Assembly: GCA_002402635.1 (NCBI GenBank) | Contig: DHGE01000126.1 | Span: 5,478-69,477 of the forward strand | Direction of reading: 5' to 3' | Origin: Deferribacterales bacterium UBA4806 | GTDB lineage: Bacteria; Chrysiogenota; Deferribacteres; Deferribacterales; UBA228 | Length of the DNA: 64,000 nt | Shown: positions 8,328-17,619 of the stretch, piece by piece | How positions within the stretch are numbered: the stretch's first letter is position 1 | Layout of the letters: each line of letters begins with the position of its first letter | The notes under the pieces: generated by a model | Databases searched by the model: none | What the model was told of the DNA's origin: nothing | The model's input: only the letters and a program-made list of their open reading frames with translations | Translations under genes and position numbers: made by a program

Positions 8328-9435
8328 TTAATTCCTTCCCATCCAAACACTCACCCCAGACATCACAATCCTCACATTCATCAAACTCATCGGTATCCTT
8401 TCCGAAAACGTGACCATAAGGACATTTATTATCCTTTTTATTTCTCCCAGATACTTCTTTTTTGGGTTTTTCCTTTACAACTTCTACTTTTTCATTCTCT
8501 TCATTCTCTTCATCTGTATCCTCTTCTATCTCTTCATCTTCATCAAAATCATTATCTACATTATCCCAATCTTCATCTTCATCTTCTATTTCTTTTTCCT
8601 CTTTTACTTCTTTCCTATTTAAAATTCTTACCTTCTCTTGTTTTTGAGTAGTTTCATTAATCTCTTCCAATTCATCTTCATCATTATCTTCTACATCCTC
8701 TGGGACTCCATAAAACAATTCTTTGATTTCGTTATAAGATTTTACAATTAAAAGCTCATCTAATTTCGGAACTTGACTTAATATTTTCTCATCATATTTC
8801 TTAGTTCTTTCTTCAAAATCAATTCTTGAAATCCCGGCAAACTTATTTTTCCCGATAGCCTCCTCACTAAACCTGATACGAAGTGTATATCCATCTTCCG
8901 GGTCAAAGAAGGCAGCATACTCTTCATTCTCAAGTATTTCGTCCGCAAGTTTATTTTGAAACAAAAATTGGCTAATATCCCAAATATGAGGTTTTTCCTC
9001 ATACTCGGAATTATCAATGGGGACTACTACATACAGATTTCGAATTGAAAAATTAAGAGCTTTTACATCCTCATCATTGTATCTTTTTCCTTCCTTGATT
9101 AGGTTCGCCTTGTACTCACAGATAGGACAAGGCTTCTTAAACGTAGTAGGACAAATTACCACATTATTATTTTCACCTACGTTTCTGTGAATTCTAAATG
9201 GACGCTTATACCAATAAGTTCCTGCTACAGCTCTCCCCAACTCTTCATCTTTATCCATATGAAACTTGTCTGTAACCAAATAAGGTAGAAAATCAAGTTT
9301 AACTTTACCACCCGGCTCTTCTTTAAAAATGTTAATGTCCTTAATCAATCGCAAATACCCATAACTGGTCTCTCCTGACTTTTTCTGCCTAATTTCTGAA
9401 ACTACTAAATCTTTAAAGCTTGTTCTTTTTTTCAT
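8320..9435 (-). CDS. Single-stranded DNA-binding protein (gp32-like)
   Basis: 371 residues. The core has the phage gp32-type zinc segment CPTTFKKPCPICEYKANL with a preceding 'I.R...G' region. A very acidic linker (about residues 235-315, mostly D/E) follows, then a Cys-rich end with CPYGHVFG and CEDCDVWGEC. Acidic tails of this kind recruit replication partners. It would coat ssDNA for RecA, helicase and polymerase. A strong AAGGAGG site precedes the ATG, and the gene overlaps recA by 8 nt. Confidence 0.85.
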   Translation of the reverse strand: MKKRTSFKDLVVSEIRQKKSGETSYGYLRLIKDINIFKEEPGGKVKLDFLPYLVTDKFHMDKDEELGRAVAGTYWYKRPFRIHRNVGENNNVVICPTTFKKPCPICEYKANLIKEGKRYNDEDVKALNFSIRNLYVVVPIDNSEYEEKPHIWDISQFLFQNKLADEILENEEYAAFFDPEDGYTLRIRFSEEAIGKNKFAGISRIDFEERTKKYDEKILSQVPKLDELLIVKSYNEIKELFYGVPEDVEDNDEDELEEINETTQKQEKVRILNRKEVKEEKEIEDEDEDWDNVDNDFDEDEEIEEDTDEENEENEKVEVVKEKPKKEVSGRNKKDNKCPYGHVFGKDTDEFDECEDCDVWGECLDGKELNE

Positions 9436-9914
9436 TTATTGCCTCCTTTTGCCCTTTGGGCAATTATTTTATCAACTTTATCTATCTTATTATTCAATTC
9501 TTGTGTTAGATTTCTAGGTTCTTTCGGCCCAGCAAAATATTGAAGACCAAAAAGTTTTACCAAATTTTCTAAAGCGTCCCTTCTTTGTTCCATTGCCTTA
9601 ACTACTGCCTGTGCGATATCATAATTATATTTTGCTTCTAAATACTCGTCAGAAGCCTCTTTGTACTCATCTTGTAACAATATGGTATTTTGAATTGCTG
9701 ATTCTGTTAATTTATCAATATTATAATATTCAGGTCTTTTTCTAATACTACTATCAAGTTGGGCTTTTATAACATCCAACTTCTCCTTCTTTAAATCTAA
9801 TTCTTTTCTACAATCCGCTAAATACTTACAATATCTTATCATCTTGAGAGGTTGCTGAAGCCACTCTATATCCAAGCAACTCTCATCTATTTTTACATCA
9901 CTTTCGAAATTCAT
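9432..9914 (-). CDS. Coiled-coil hypothetical protein, 160 aa
   Basis: Not recognised by family. It is largely helical with heptad-like Lys/Leu/Asp spacing, and no catalytic motif is visible. It overlaps SSB by 4 nt (ATGA) and follows a strong AAGGAGG site. It is probably an accessory replication or recombination factor by position only. Confidence 0.6.
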   Translation of the reverse strand: MNFESDVKIDESCLDIEWLQQPLKMIRYCKYLADCRKELDLKKEKLDVIKAQLDSSIRKRPEYYNIDKLTESAIQNTILLQDEYKEASDEYLEAKYNYDIAQAVVKAMEQRRDALENLVKLFGLQYFAGPKEPRNLTQELNNKIDKVDKIIAQRAKGGNK

Positions 9915-10117
9915 TTTAAACCTCCTTCCTCATTTTTATTTTCGCTATCTTTTTCTTTTTTATGTAAACATAAAGAATAAAATTGACAGATAGCTTTCAA
10001 ACGCCCCAGTGTTATTGCTTTACTTAAAGCATAAGCAAAAATAGTTAATACCAAAAAAGCTAATATAATGATTACAAAGTACATTATAAAAGCAATAACC
10101 GTTATAGATGATTCCAT
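9911..10117 (-). CDS. Small single-pass membrane protein, 68 aa
   Basis: Residues 5-30 form one hydrophobic helix (TVIAFIMYFVIIILAFLVL and beyond). A charged Lys/Glu cytoplasmic tail follows. AAAAGGAGAGA precedes the ATG. Function unknown; it could tether replication proteins to the membrane. Confidence 0.55.
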   Translation of the reverse strand: MESSITVIAFIMYFVIIILAFLVLTIFAYALSKAITLGRLKAICQFYSLCLHKKEKDSENKNEEGGLK

Positions 10118-10132
10118 ATTATCTCTCCTTTT

Positions 10133-11050
10133 TTATTCTACAAAAACAATTCTGTAACATCTTAATACCAACCCCGGAAAACCAGAAGCATATAAATCAT
10201 TTTCCATCTCTTCCATTATTCTTGCTACTGTATGATTTTGTGAAGATTTTAATAAGGTAGTCTGACAATACCCTAATATTGCTCTACGAATATTTTCAGG
10301 CTCTTCATCCATCAACCCAGAAAGAATATTAGCTACTTTTTTCCACCCCGTATTATTCAACAAAGCCCTACACAATTCAATTACCTGAGATTGTTTTTCT
10401 GCTGTTTGTTTTGCTACTGCTAACCTTTGCTCAGGTTCTACCACTAAAACCTGTTCCAAAATCTGAAGGGCATTTCTGGGGTGCCCTAAGCTATCTTGAA
10501 CTATTTGTTCTAGTACCTCTTTTTCCAATTTCTGATTTTCTTTTCTATACACTCTATGAAGAAGTTTAGTCATCTGAGTTTCATTTAATAACTGTACCTG
10601 AAATTGAGAACAACGCCCCCTAATGGTAGGTAGAAGTTTTTGAGGTTCCGTGGTACATAAAATAAAATACACGTGAGGTGGAGTATCTTCCAATATCTTC
10701 AACATAGCATTCTGGGCATCCCCTGTCATTTTATGAACTTCGTCTATTACCCATACTTTACAATCCCCTTCCAAAGGTTTAAACTGGGATTGTCTTCTAA
10801 TCTCCCTAACAGTATCAATCCCTCTAAAATCTGCTGAATCAATCTCCCTGTAATCACTGCCCTTACACCCCAATTCTTTCGACATAATTCTAGCAAGGGT
10901 AGTTTTTCCACAACCAGTAGGGCCGTGTAAAAGATAGGAATGAGGACGATTATTCTTATCTGCTATTAAATTTTTAATAGCTTCTATTACATTTTCATTT
11001 CCTATTATTTCTTCAAATGTACTCGGTCTATACTTTAAATATAAGCTCAT
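10133..11050 (-). CDS. Clamp-loader AAA+ subunit (DnaX-like)
   Basis: 305 residues. It opens LYLKYRPSTFEEIIGNEN, with Walker A HGPTGCGKTT at about 42-51, Walker B VWVIDEVHKM at about 99-108, sensor 1 CTTEPQK and the SRC-like element IRGRCSQF at about 143-150. It is a compact gamma/tau-type subunit without the long C-terminal domains of tau and without the usual four-Cys zinc module. It would load the phage beta-type clamp encoded at 13771-14787. It has its own promoter of the shared phage class. Confidence 0.9.
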   Translation of the reverse strand: MSLYLKYRPSTFEEIIGNENVIEAIKNLIADKNNRPHSYLLHGPTGCGKTTLARIMSKELGCKGSDYREIDSADFRGIDTVREIRRQSQFKPLEGDCKVWVIDEVHKMTGDAQNAMLKILEDTPPHVYFILCTTEPQKLLPTIRGRCSQFQVQLLNETQMTKLLHRVYRKENQKLEKEVLEQIVQDSLGHPRNALQILEQVLVVEPEQRLAVAKQTAEKQSQVIELCRALLNNTGWKKVANILSGLMDEEPENIRRAILGYCQTTLLKSSQNHTVARIMEEMENDLYASGFPGLVLRCYRIVFVE

Positions 11051-11071
11051 ATATTATCTCCCTCTATATAT

Positions 11072-11101
11072 ATTATAAGTAAAATTGCCATTTCATTTAG
11101 G
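11072..11101 (-). promoter_or_regulatory. Phage promoter, shared class (copy a)
   Basis: On the minus strand CCTAAATGAAAT, 12 nt, then TATAAT. The -35-like box overlaps the TAA stop of the polymerase gene. It reads into the clamp-loader gene. Five other copies in the window have exactly the same spacing. Confidence 0.75.
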
Positions 11102-12488
11102 GTAAATTTAAAAATTTTCTTTCTCCCCAAGATTTATCCACCTCTGCTTTCTCTACTTCCACTGTTAAAGGTATGTTTATCCATTTCCAATTTTCCCTAA
11201 TATCCTCTGTAGCTATTCTAACCATTAACTTTATAGCATTATCACACTCTTCAGGTAAAATATCAGCCGTTATTTCATCGTGAATTTGGGATACTAATCT
11301 ACTATCCATTTTATGCTCCCTAAATACTCTATCAATTTCTACAAATGCCCAAAGTAAACAATGAAAAGCAGTCCCCTGAAAGGGATAATTAGTTATATCT
11401 TTTTTACTCATCAATCCATAACAGCGAAAACCTGTTTTCATCTCAATATATCCTTTTTTCTGATACTCATACCATACCTTATCTTTCCATCTACTATATT
11501 GTTTATATCTCACATTCCAAAACTGGTCTTCTACTTTTCTAACGTGCTCCAAAAACTTATCAAATTTTTTAACATTACCTGATTTATCAAGCGTAATTAG
11601 TTCCTTATCCTTCAAATGAACCAAAGCTGGAGTATCATCTTTGAGATAAGCCTGTCTTGCCCATTTAAGAAGATTTAATACACAATTTCCATAGTAATCT
11701 CCATAAAATTGTGGGAATACAAAACCATTTTTTGCTCCCTGTCTTAATACAGCTTCTCCAGAATGTCTTTTATCCAAATCATCCAACATATATAACTCTA
11801 TAGCCATATCTTTGTGCATATCTCCGTGTAGAACATCATAACATAATTTTTCATCTTCTACATAACAAACTGCCATTTTTACTTCAATAGCCGAGTAATC
11901 CATAGAAACAAATTGGTGTCCTGGTCTCGGAAACAAAGCCTCTCTACATATTTTTGTAGCTTCCTTATCTCTCTTGGGTATATTTTGAAAATTTGGACTA
12001 TCGCTAGAAGAGCGAAAAGTCTTAGTTAAATGTAAATTAAAAAATGGGTGAATATAGCCATTTACCTGCTCTCTCATAAACGCATCCAAATAAGTATCTC
12101 TAATCTTACGAAACTTTCTCATCTCCAATAACATATCCAATTCTGGTATATCTAACTCTGATAAAGCTTCTTCATCTGTAGCCGGTTGCCCTGATTCTGT
12201 AAATCTTACAGGTTTTAATTTTAGTATTGAATATAAAAATCTGCTCAACTGAGGATTTGAATTAAGGTTAGGTCTTTTCCCACCAATTGACCTGCTCCAT
12301 TTTTTCCCAAAATTACTTTCATAAATTTTCTGTTCTAATTCTGCTATTCTAATTGTCAACTCTTCTTTTTTTCTCTTACAATATTCCATATCCACTCTCA
12401 TTCCTGTATATTCTGCTCTTTGTAAGGCTAAAGCTCCTTTATGAAAAAGTTCATAGGCTTCCTTTGTACTAGGTACACTTTTAACCAT
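11097..12488 (-). CDS. Family-A DNA polymerase, polymerase domain only
   Basis: About 463 residues, started at the ATG at 12488 because GAGG lies 8 nt upstream; a TTG two codons earlier is less likely. Motif A is DYSAIEVKMA, the O-helix motif B is RQGAKNGFVFPQFYG and motif C is QIHDEI, with TFRSSSDSPNFQNIP before motif A. No exonuclease domain is present; that is in the adjacent upstream gene. The two genes are in the same frame and separated by one TAA plus a few codons. It is the replicative polymerase. Confidence 0.93.
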   Translation of the reverse strand: MVKSVPSTKEAYELFHKGALALQRAEYTGMRVDMEYCKRKKEELTIRIAELEQKIYESNFGKKWSRSIGGKRPNLNSNPQLSRFLYSILKLKPVRFTESGQPATDEEALSELDIPELDMLLEMRKFRKIRDTYLDAFMREQVNGYIHPFFNLHLTKTFRSSSDSPNFQNIPKRDKEATKICREALFPRPGHQFVSMDYSAIEVKMAVCYVEDEKLCYDVLHGDMHKDMAIELYMLDDLDKRHSGEAVLRQGAKNGFVFPQFYGDYYGNCVLNLLKWARQAYLKDDTPALVHLKDKELITLDKSGNVKKFDKFLEHVRKVEDQFWNVRYKQYSRWKDKVWYEYQKKGYIEMKTGFRCYGLMSKKDITNYPFQGTAFHCLLWAFVEIDRVFREHKMDSRLVSQIHDEITADILPEECDNAIKLMVRIATEDIRENWKWINIPLTVEVEKAEVDKSWGERKFLNLP

Positions 12489-12503
12489 TAGCAAAACCTC
12501 ATT

Positions 12504-13745
12504 TTAATTTTCTTCATCATATTCTATCTCCTTCATTTGTTTAATAGCCAGCCTATACGTAAATATTGTATCTAATCCATTATAAAGCAATAATTGTCTT
12601 TTACCTTCGCTACTTTCTAACAACCTATCAATCCTATTAAGTGAATTTCCATTTTTACTATCCACTGGTTGAAGATAAGAAGATATTTCACTATCATAAT
12701 CCACTATCCCAAAGGTCACATACGTTAAAAATTTTAATCCAGTTATACCTTGTCTATTGTCTAAAATATGGGAGGCTAGCATAGTATCCCATTTCCAATT
12801 TCTTACTTCATAGCCTAACTTGTTTTGTATCCAAGTATGTTCAAATTTCATATTATGTGCTATTTTAGGTATATTGGGATTTCTTAAAACTCTTTTAATC
12901 TCATACAATACCTTCTCATCCTCTGGTAATAAAAATGAAAAGGCAGATTTTTCCGAATTACAAAAAGCAAATGAAATTATTTTACTCTCCTTACTATACC
13001 CTTTTAAACTATTTGTCTCTATATCTACCGCTATCAATCCTTTTATCTCTCTCAACAATTCAATTAATCTATCAGATGAACTCACTATTTCCACCTGAGA
13101 TTTTTCATCTTCATATTTCGGAAAAGGTTTATTATGCGTTGATAAGGCTCTTTCTAAATCCTGTTTCCAAATGATTTGAACTTCTCTTTCATCTCTCTCA
13201 ACTACAAAGGAAGGATGCCAAACAGGACACAGCCACGCATTAAAATCTCTATCAGGTATTACCCAACCTCTCCATTTTGTAATACCTCCCAAATCTTTTT
13301 TCCATCTATGTCCTAAAAGACAATTTATAGCAGTATTACCAAAAGCCATAATCACTTTGGGTTTTCTTTCCATTATAACTTTTATGATACTTGCTCTACA
13401 ACTATTTATTTCCTCTGAGGTAGGTTCCCTATCATTTCCTTCTTTATCTACTACTCTACAACGTACTGCATTAACATTCAAACAATCCTCGAAAAGGTCA
13501 ATTCCTAACCTTTCATATTCTCTTTCTAATCTTCGTCCAACAACACCTTGCCAAGGTTTCCCCTTTCTATCCTCTTCTTGCGTGGGACTCATACCTATAT
13601 TTAAAATCCCCTTTTTAAAATTACCAAAAGGCGGCATTTTAGGATTAATTGAATAACGATACAATCCACAAGAAACACAAGAATAAAATTTCCCATCAGG
13701 CCGAGAAACACTTTGTGTTTCTTTTAAATCAAAAAATCCTCTCAT
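12504..13745 (-). CDS. Uracil-DNA-glycosylase-like domain fused to 3'-5' exonuclease
   Basis: 413 residues. Residues 1-200 resemble a family-4/5 UDG: CVSCGLY (C23, C26), GMSPTQEEDRKGKPWQG, NAVRCR (C96), C116 and the C-terminal WHPS motif. The four Cys are spaced as in Fe-S UDGs. From about 235 it is a DEDDy exonuclease: AVDIETNSL, then IAHNMKFEHTW, WDTMLASHILD and YNGLDTIFTYRL. This is the proofreading half of the split polymerase. SPO1-like phages carry a UDG-like domain at the start of their polymerase, which fits a common ancestor. The stop TAA at 12504 is in frame with the polymerase gene. Confidence 0.88.
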   Translation of the reverse strand: MRGFFDLKETQSVSRPDGKFYSCVSCGLYRYSINPKMPPFGNFKKGILNIGMSPTQEEDRKGKPWQGVVGRRLEREYERLGIDLFEDCLNVNAVRCRVVDKEGNDREPTSEEINSCRASIIKVIMERKPKVIMAFGNTAINCLLGHRWKKDLGGITKWRGWVIPDRDFNAWLCPVWHPSFVVERDEREVQIIWKQDLERALSTHNKPFPKYEDEKSQVEIVSSSDRLIELLREIKGLIAVDIETNSLKGYSKESKIISFAFCNSEKSAFSFLLPEDEKVLYEIKRVLRNPNIPKIAHNMKFEHTWIQNKLGYEVRNWKWDTMLASHILDNRQGITGLKFLTYVTFGIVDYDSEISSYLQPVDSKNGNSLNRIDRLLESSEGKRQLLLYNGLDTIFTYRLAIKQMKEIEYDEEN

Positions 13746-13770
13746 TATATTCTAATCCCTTTTCCACTCA

Positions 13771-14787
13771 TTATACATTTTCCTTTACAAATAAAGATAT
13801 CACGTGTTTCCAATTTTCTCCTTCAAATAATATCTTATTTTCACCAATAACACAAGATAATTCTTTTTCACACATTTCTTTCAAGAAATCAGGATTAACA
13901 GCAAAAGAAAATTCCTCACCTTCATAACGGACATTAGCTTGTGCTTTAAACCAACTATTATTACTTTTAGCATATATTACCATAGTATTATTACTTACCG
14001 TAATATCCACTTGAGCTTCCAAAGAAAGCTCTCCTTTAACAAAAATTCCAGCTCTATCTAATATCTCCCCTAAATTTTTCGGTAATTTAAGGGTTTTTCC
14101 TGAAACCTCAAAAAGATGTTCTGTATCCGGATATTTGTCTGTAAAAATTCTGCTTGAAAATATTGTTCCTTCCGCAGTATGAAAATGTATCCAGCCCTCT
14201 CCTCCTGCTATTTCTATTATGTTTAAAGTAATTAAATTTTTAGCTGAAGATACTGGTAAAAGAAAAGTATTAACGGGTAGCTTTTCTATTTGATATCTTG
14301 CAAGTCTATAACCATCAGAAGCTTCAATTAATCCATCATTTCTAACATTTACACAAGTTAATATCGGACGACTCATATCTGTAGAACAAGAAGGAATACA
14401 AAACTTAATAGCTTCTATTAATTTTTCAGGAGTTTTTTTCCAACTATCAGATATTTTCAAAGAGTCCAACGGAAGGTATATCTCTTGAGTCAAAGCAAAT
14501 CCTGCTTTTTCTTTACCAGAACTAATACAAACTTCCGACTTATCTACCATTATCTCAATTTCATCTTTTTTACTTTTCTTTAAAAACTGATACAATTCTT
14601 GAGCTGGGATAGTTCCTGTAATTTCTAATCCATTTACAGGGTGCGAAATACTAATCTCATCATTATATGTAACTACCTTACCATCAATAAAAGCAAATGA
14701 AGTTGATTGCTCAATCATTTCCTTATTAGCCAATCCCGGCTTTACAATTTCTAAAACATTAAGTAATTCTTGTCTATTAATTTTCAC
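13771..14787 (-). CDS. dnaN: DNA polymerase sliding clamp (beta-like)
   Basis: 338 residues with the three-domain beta-clamp plan. Recognisable pieces are SRPILTCVNVRNDGLIEASDGYRLAR-type sequence in domain 2 (only part quoted: EASDGYRLAR), the FSSRIFTDKYPDT segment and a C-terminal NSWFKAQ strand. The start is a GTG with an excellent AAAGGAGGTAATAA site. It would confer processivity on the family-A polymerase. Pairing a bacterial-type clamp with a Pol I-type enzyme is unusual outside large phages. Confidence 0.85.
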   Translation of the reverse strand: MKINRQELLNVLEIVKPGLANKEMIEQSTSFAFIDGKVVTYNDEISISHPVNGLEITGTIPAQELYQFLKKSKKDEIEIMVDKSEVCISSGKEKAGFALTQEIYLPLDSLKISDSWKKTPEKLIEAIKFCIPSCSTDMSRPILTCVNVRNDGLIEASDGYRLARYQIEKLPVNTFLLPVSSAKNLITLNIIEIAGGEGWIHFHTAEGTIFSSRIFTDKYPDTEHLFEVSGKTLKLPKNLGEILDRAGIFVKGELSLEAQVDITVSNNTMVIYAKSNNSWFKAQANVRYEGEEFSFAVNPDFLKEMCEKELSCVIGENKILFEGENWKHVISLFVKENV

Positions 14788-14802
14788 TTATTACCTCCTT
14801 TA

Positions 14803-15780
14803 TTATAATCCTAAATTATTTCTTATTTTAAAAACTATATTACTTTTTTTAACATTTAACCATTTTTCTAATTCCAAAAAATATCTTACATTTATAAGAG
14901 CCCTCATTTGAAATTGCTGTAAATCATCATAAGAATATCCATCTTGCTCTAAAAGTTTTAAAAAATTAGAAGTTAAATAACCAGTACCTTTTTTAATTTT
15001 CCTATCCGAAACAGTACATACAAGAGCAGATTTTGAAAAATTAGAATTTTTAAAACCTCCTTGAGGATAATATATAGCACCCATACCTGCAGAAATCTTC
15101 CAACTTGCAGAATCACAACTTGTCCAAGGTAAATTTAGAAGTATTTTCTTATTTGTAACTGCAAATCCATGTGTATCAACATTAACATTATTACGATATA
15201 AATATTCAAAAACTGATAACATCCACTGATTTCTTTCATTTGTCGAAACATCATTTGCAGGTGAAATCCCAATATAATCGATATACTCAAGCATTTTATC
15301 TAACCACTTCCAACTTTCTCCTTGGTGAAATACATGTATTGGTTTTATACCTTGTTTTATCATTTCTTTCATATTTTGAAATCCAGCATTCGCCGCGCGT
15401 TCAATTAATTCAATATTTTCAAATTTCCTATTCCTAGTTAAAGATTGTGTTTGTCCCACAATCCCGGGAATTACATCAAGATTTACAATATAAACCTTTT
15501 GATTAGAAAATTTTGAAACTTCATTAATTATTTGATGTGCATATTTAATATAATTATCCAAATTAATTAACTTTCCTTTATTCCATGCAGTAAAAGCCCC
15601 TGAATCAACTATAATATTCCCTTCCATATCTAATGGAATATTATTTATCCACCCTTTAAATTGGTCTGGGTAAATATAGGAAACAAGCACATTTTTAACC
15701 CCCGCATTTATAAGATTAAACATCCTCTCATTACTACAACCCCCCCAAACAGCCGCAAAATAAAGTTTAATTGGCTTCAT
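14803..15780 (-). CDS. dpdA: DpdA-like DNA 7-deazaguanine transglycosylase
   Basis: The start is set at the ATG at 15780 (GAGG six nt upstream), giving 325 residues; a longer start would overlap the upstream gene further. The fold is tRNA-guanine-transglycosylase-like, with DSGAFTAWNKG (candidate catalytic Asp near residue 59), VNLDVIPG (second Asp near 102), VFHQGESWKWL and DYIGISPAND. These are the landmarks of phage DpdA enzymes, which swap guanine in DNA for a 7-deazaguanine base. It is the last gene of a run encoding every step from GTP, which strongly supports DNA rather than tRNA as the target. Confidence 0.85.
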   Translation of the reverse strand: MKPIKLYFAAVWGGCSNERMFNLINAGVKNVLVSYIYPDQFKGWINNIPLDMEGNIIVDSGAFTAWNKGKLINLDNYIKYAHQIINEVSKFSNQKVYIVNLDVIPGIVGQTQSLTRNRKFENIELIERAANAGFQNMKEMIKQGIKPIHVFHQGESWKWLDKMLEYIDYIGISPANDVSTNERNQWMLSVFEYLYRNNVNVDTHGFAVTNKKILLNLPWTSCDSASWKISAGMGAIYYPQGGFKNSNFSKSALVCTVSDRKIKKGTGYLTSNFLKLLEQDGYSYDDLQQFQMRALINVRYFLELEKWLNVKKSNIVFKIRNNLGL

Positions 15781-16225
15781 ACTCAACCTCAACATTAATA
15801 AAAGTTCCTCCTCGCGCATTAAAATTACTAATCACTTTCATCCAACGAGGTGAACAAACAGAAACAAGGTCCTCTAAAATCCTATTTGTAAGTGTTTCCA
15901 TAAAACAACCATATTGACGATATGATAAAAGATAAAGTTTTAAACTTTTAGTTTCAATACATTTCTCATTTGGTATATATCTAATAGTAATAGTTGCAAA
16001 ATCTGGCTGACTAGTCTTGGGACATAACGAAGTAAACTCACCAAACTTAAATTCAGTAATATAATTTCGATTGGGATATTGATTCGGAAAAACCTCAAGT
16101 AAATCTGGACAAGGTGAATCATATACATACTTTGTATTATGTGCGCCAAGTTGTATAAGCCCTTCAACTTCATCTTGTTTTGTATCAACTTTTGTACTTA
16201 TTTCCTTTTGTTTAAAATCTTCCAT
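15767..16225 (-). CDS. QueF-like 7-deazaguanine nitrile-modifying enzyme
   Basis: 152 residues of unimodular QueF type. It has EFTSLCPKTSQPDFAT with the thioimide Cys (C68) and the proton-donor Asp (D75), and ETKSLKLYLLSYRQ, the NADPH/substrate motif. The QueF 'FHE' element is FME here (F108-M109-E110), so the conserved active-site His is a Met. QueF reduces preQ0 to preQ1, and QueF-like relatives amidate preQ0 to the archaeosine base. The substitution leaves the product open. AAGGAGG precedes the ATG; the gene overlaps dpdA by 14 nt. Confidence 0.8.
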   Translation of the reverse strand: MEDFKQKEISTKVDTKQDEVEGLIQLGAHNTKYVYDSPCPDLLEVFPNQYPNRNYITEFKFGEFTSLCPKTSQPDFATITIRYIPNEKCIETKSLKLYLLSYRQYGCFMETLTNRILEDLVSVCSPRWMKVISNFNARGGTFINVEVEYEAN

Positions 16226-16306
16226 ATATTGCCTCCTTATAATTCTTAGTAACTACTATAAAATAATAAGATACAATTTTATCCAAACTATTCATCTGTA
16301 CTATAA

Positions 16307-16870
16307 TCAAATTCTATTCCTAAGTCGTGCCATAAATTCATCCTTACAACCATCTTTATTTTCAAGAAAAATTCCACGTGCTTCAATCACTTCAAAAGGG
16401 CAATCCCATTTTTTAAGACCTCGCATTTCCTTACAAAGATGTCTTCCTGTCATTAAAAGGATACACCCAAGAGGATGGACAGCTTCCTCAATATAATCTA
16501 AAATATTTTTAACTAATCTTTCTTGTATTTGAAGGCGCGCGGAAAAATAATCAATCGTTCTACCTATTTTACTTGCTCCCAAATATCCATATTTTGAATC
16601 AGGAATATAACCAAAATAATAATGCCCAAAAAATGGAACCATATGATGCTCACATATACTAAAAAAATATCCTTTATCCGTAATTAACCCTTGAGGAGTT
16701 TCATCATTAAAAATAGTAATCACAGGAGGATTATCATGGTACCCACGAAATAACTCACAATACATTTTAGCAATTCTCAACGGTGTATCTTTTAACCCTT
16801 GACGTTCTGGGTCTTCACCTATCTCTAAAAGAATTTGTTTAAAAAGATTTGAAATTTTATTCATATTCAT
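16307..16870 (-). CDS. folE: GTP cyclohydrolase I
   Basis: 187 residues. It has FFSICEHHMVPFFGHYYFGYIP with zinc ligands C73 and H76, SKIGRTIDYFSARLQIQERL, the GRHLCKEMRG segment with the third zinc Cys, and a full C-terminus. It converts GTP to dihydroneopterin triphosphate, the first step to preQ0. Adjacent QueD, QueE and QueC complete the route, so the phage does not depend on host folate enzymes. GGAGG lies 11 nt before the ATG. Confidence 0.95.
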   Translation of the reverse strand: MNMNKISNLFKQILLEIGEDPERQGLKDTPLRIAKMYCELFRGYHDNPPVITIFNDETPQGLITDKGYFFSICEHHMVPFFGHYYFGYIPDSKYGYLGASKIGRTIDYFSARLQIQERLVKNILDYIEEAVHPLGCILLMTGRHLCKEMRGLKKWDCPFEVIEARGIFLENKDGCKDEFMARLRNRI

Positions 16871-16873
16871 CTT

Positions 16874-17557
16874 CTATTGTCCTCCTTCATATTCAATAGG
16901 GTCTTTAATACCTAATTCACAAAACGCTTCCAATCTTTCTTGACAACTTCCACATTTCCCACAACTAACAGGTTGACTCTTATAACATGTTCTTGTAAGA
17001 TAATATGGAACCTGAGGATTACATTCCAATCCTTTTTTAAGAATAGTAATTTTATTATCATTAATTAATGGTGCCAGAACTTCTACTTTACAATTAGAAG
17101 ATAAAAAAATAGCAGTATCCAATGCCTTTATAAATTCTTTTCGACAATCCGGGTAAATATAATGGTCTCCTTGATGGACACCAAGTGCAATAGCATTTGC
17201 ATCAATTGATTCAGCCAATCCTGCCATAATGCCCGCAAAGATAAAATTACGTTCGGGAACAACCGTTACAGACATCGATTTATCATTATAATAACCCTCA
17301 GGAATATCACCACAATGAAGAAGTAAATTAGATTTAAACACTTTCATAATATTGGAAATATCCATCATGTACTTTGTAATAGAAAATCCTTGTTTAAAAT
17401 AAAATTCAAATACAGATTGAGCTGCAATATTTTCCCATTTATTATGTTTAGAACCATAATAAAATATACAACAATGTACATCATAACCTTGCTCAAGTAA
17501 AATTCCAAGTAAAGTTGCTGAGTCCATCCCACCTGACAATCCCATAACTACTTTCAT
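16874..17557 (-). CDS. queC: 7-cyano-7-deazaguanine (preQ0) synthase
   Basis: 227 residues. The PP-loop GLSGGMDSATLLG at the N-terminus binds ATP. VVPERNFIFAGIMAGLAESI is the internal QueC signature. The C-terminus has the zinc cluster CYKSQPVSCGKCGSCQERL-type Cys set (CGKCGSC). It turns CDG into preQ0 using ATP and ammonia. AGGAGG precedes the ATG, and the gene has its own promoter of the shared class. Confidence 0.95.
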   Translation of the reverse strand: MKVVMGLSGGMDSATLLGILLEQGYDVHCCIFYYGSKHNKWENIAAQSVFEFYFKQGFSITKYMMDISNIMKVFKSNLLLHCGDIPEGYYNDKSMSVTVVPERNFIFAGIMAGLAESIDANAIALGVHQGDHYIYPDCRKEFIKALDTAIFLSSNCKVEVLAPLINDNKITILKKGLECNPQVPYYLTRTCYKSQPVSCGKCGSCQERLEAFCELGIKDPIEYEGGQ

Positions 17558-17589
17558 AAAATCCTCCTATACGTTCTACTTATATTTAT

Positions 17590-17619
17590 ATTATAAGTAA
17601 ATATACAATTTCATTTAGG
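17590..17619 (-). promoter_or_regulatory. Phage promoter, shared class (copy b)
   Basis: Minus-strand CCTAAATGAAAT, 12 nt, TATAAT. It overlaps the last codons of queE and reads into queC, folE, the queF-like gene and dpdA. Confidence 0.75.

Noticed and set aside
15781..15819. Longer N-terminus for DpdA
   Set aside because: It would lie inside the QueF-like gene, adds no family sequence, and the ATG at 15780 has a well-placed GAGG.
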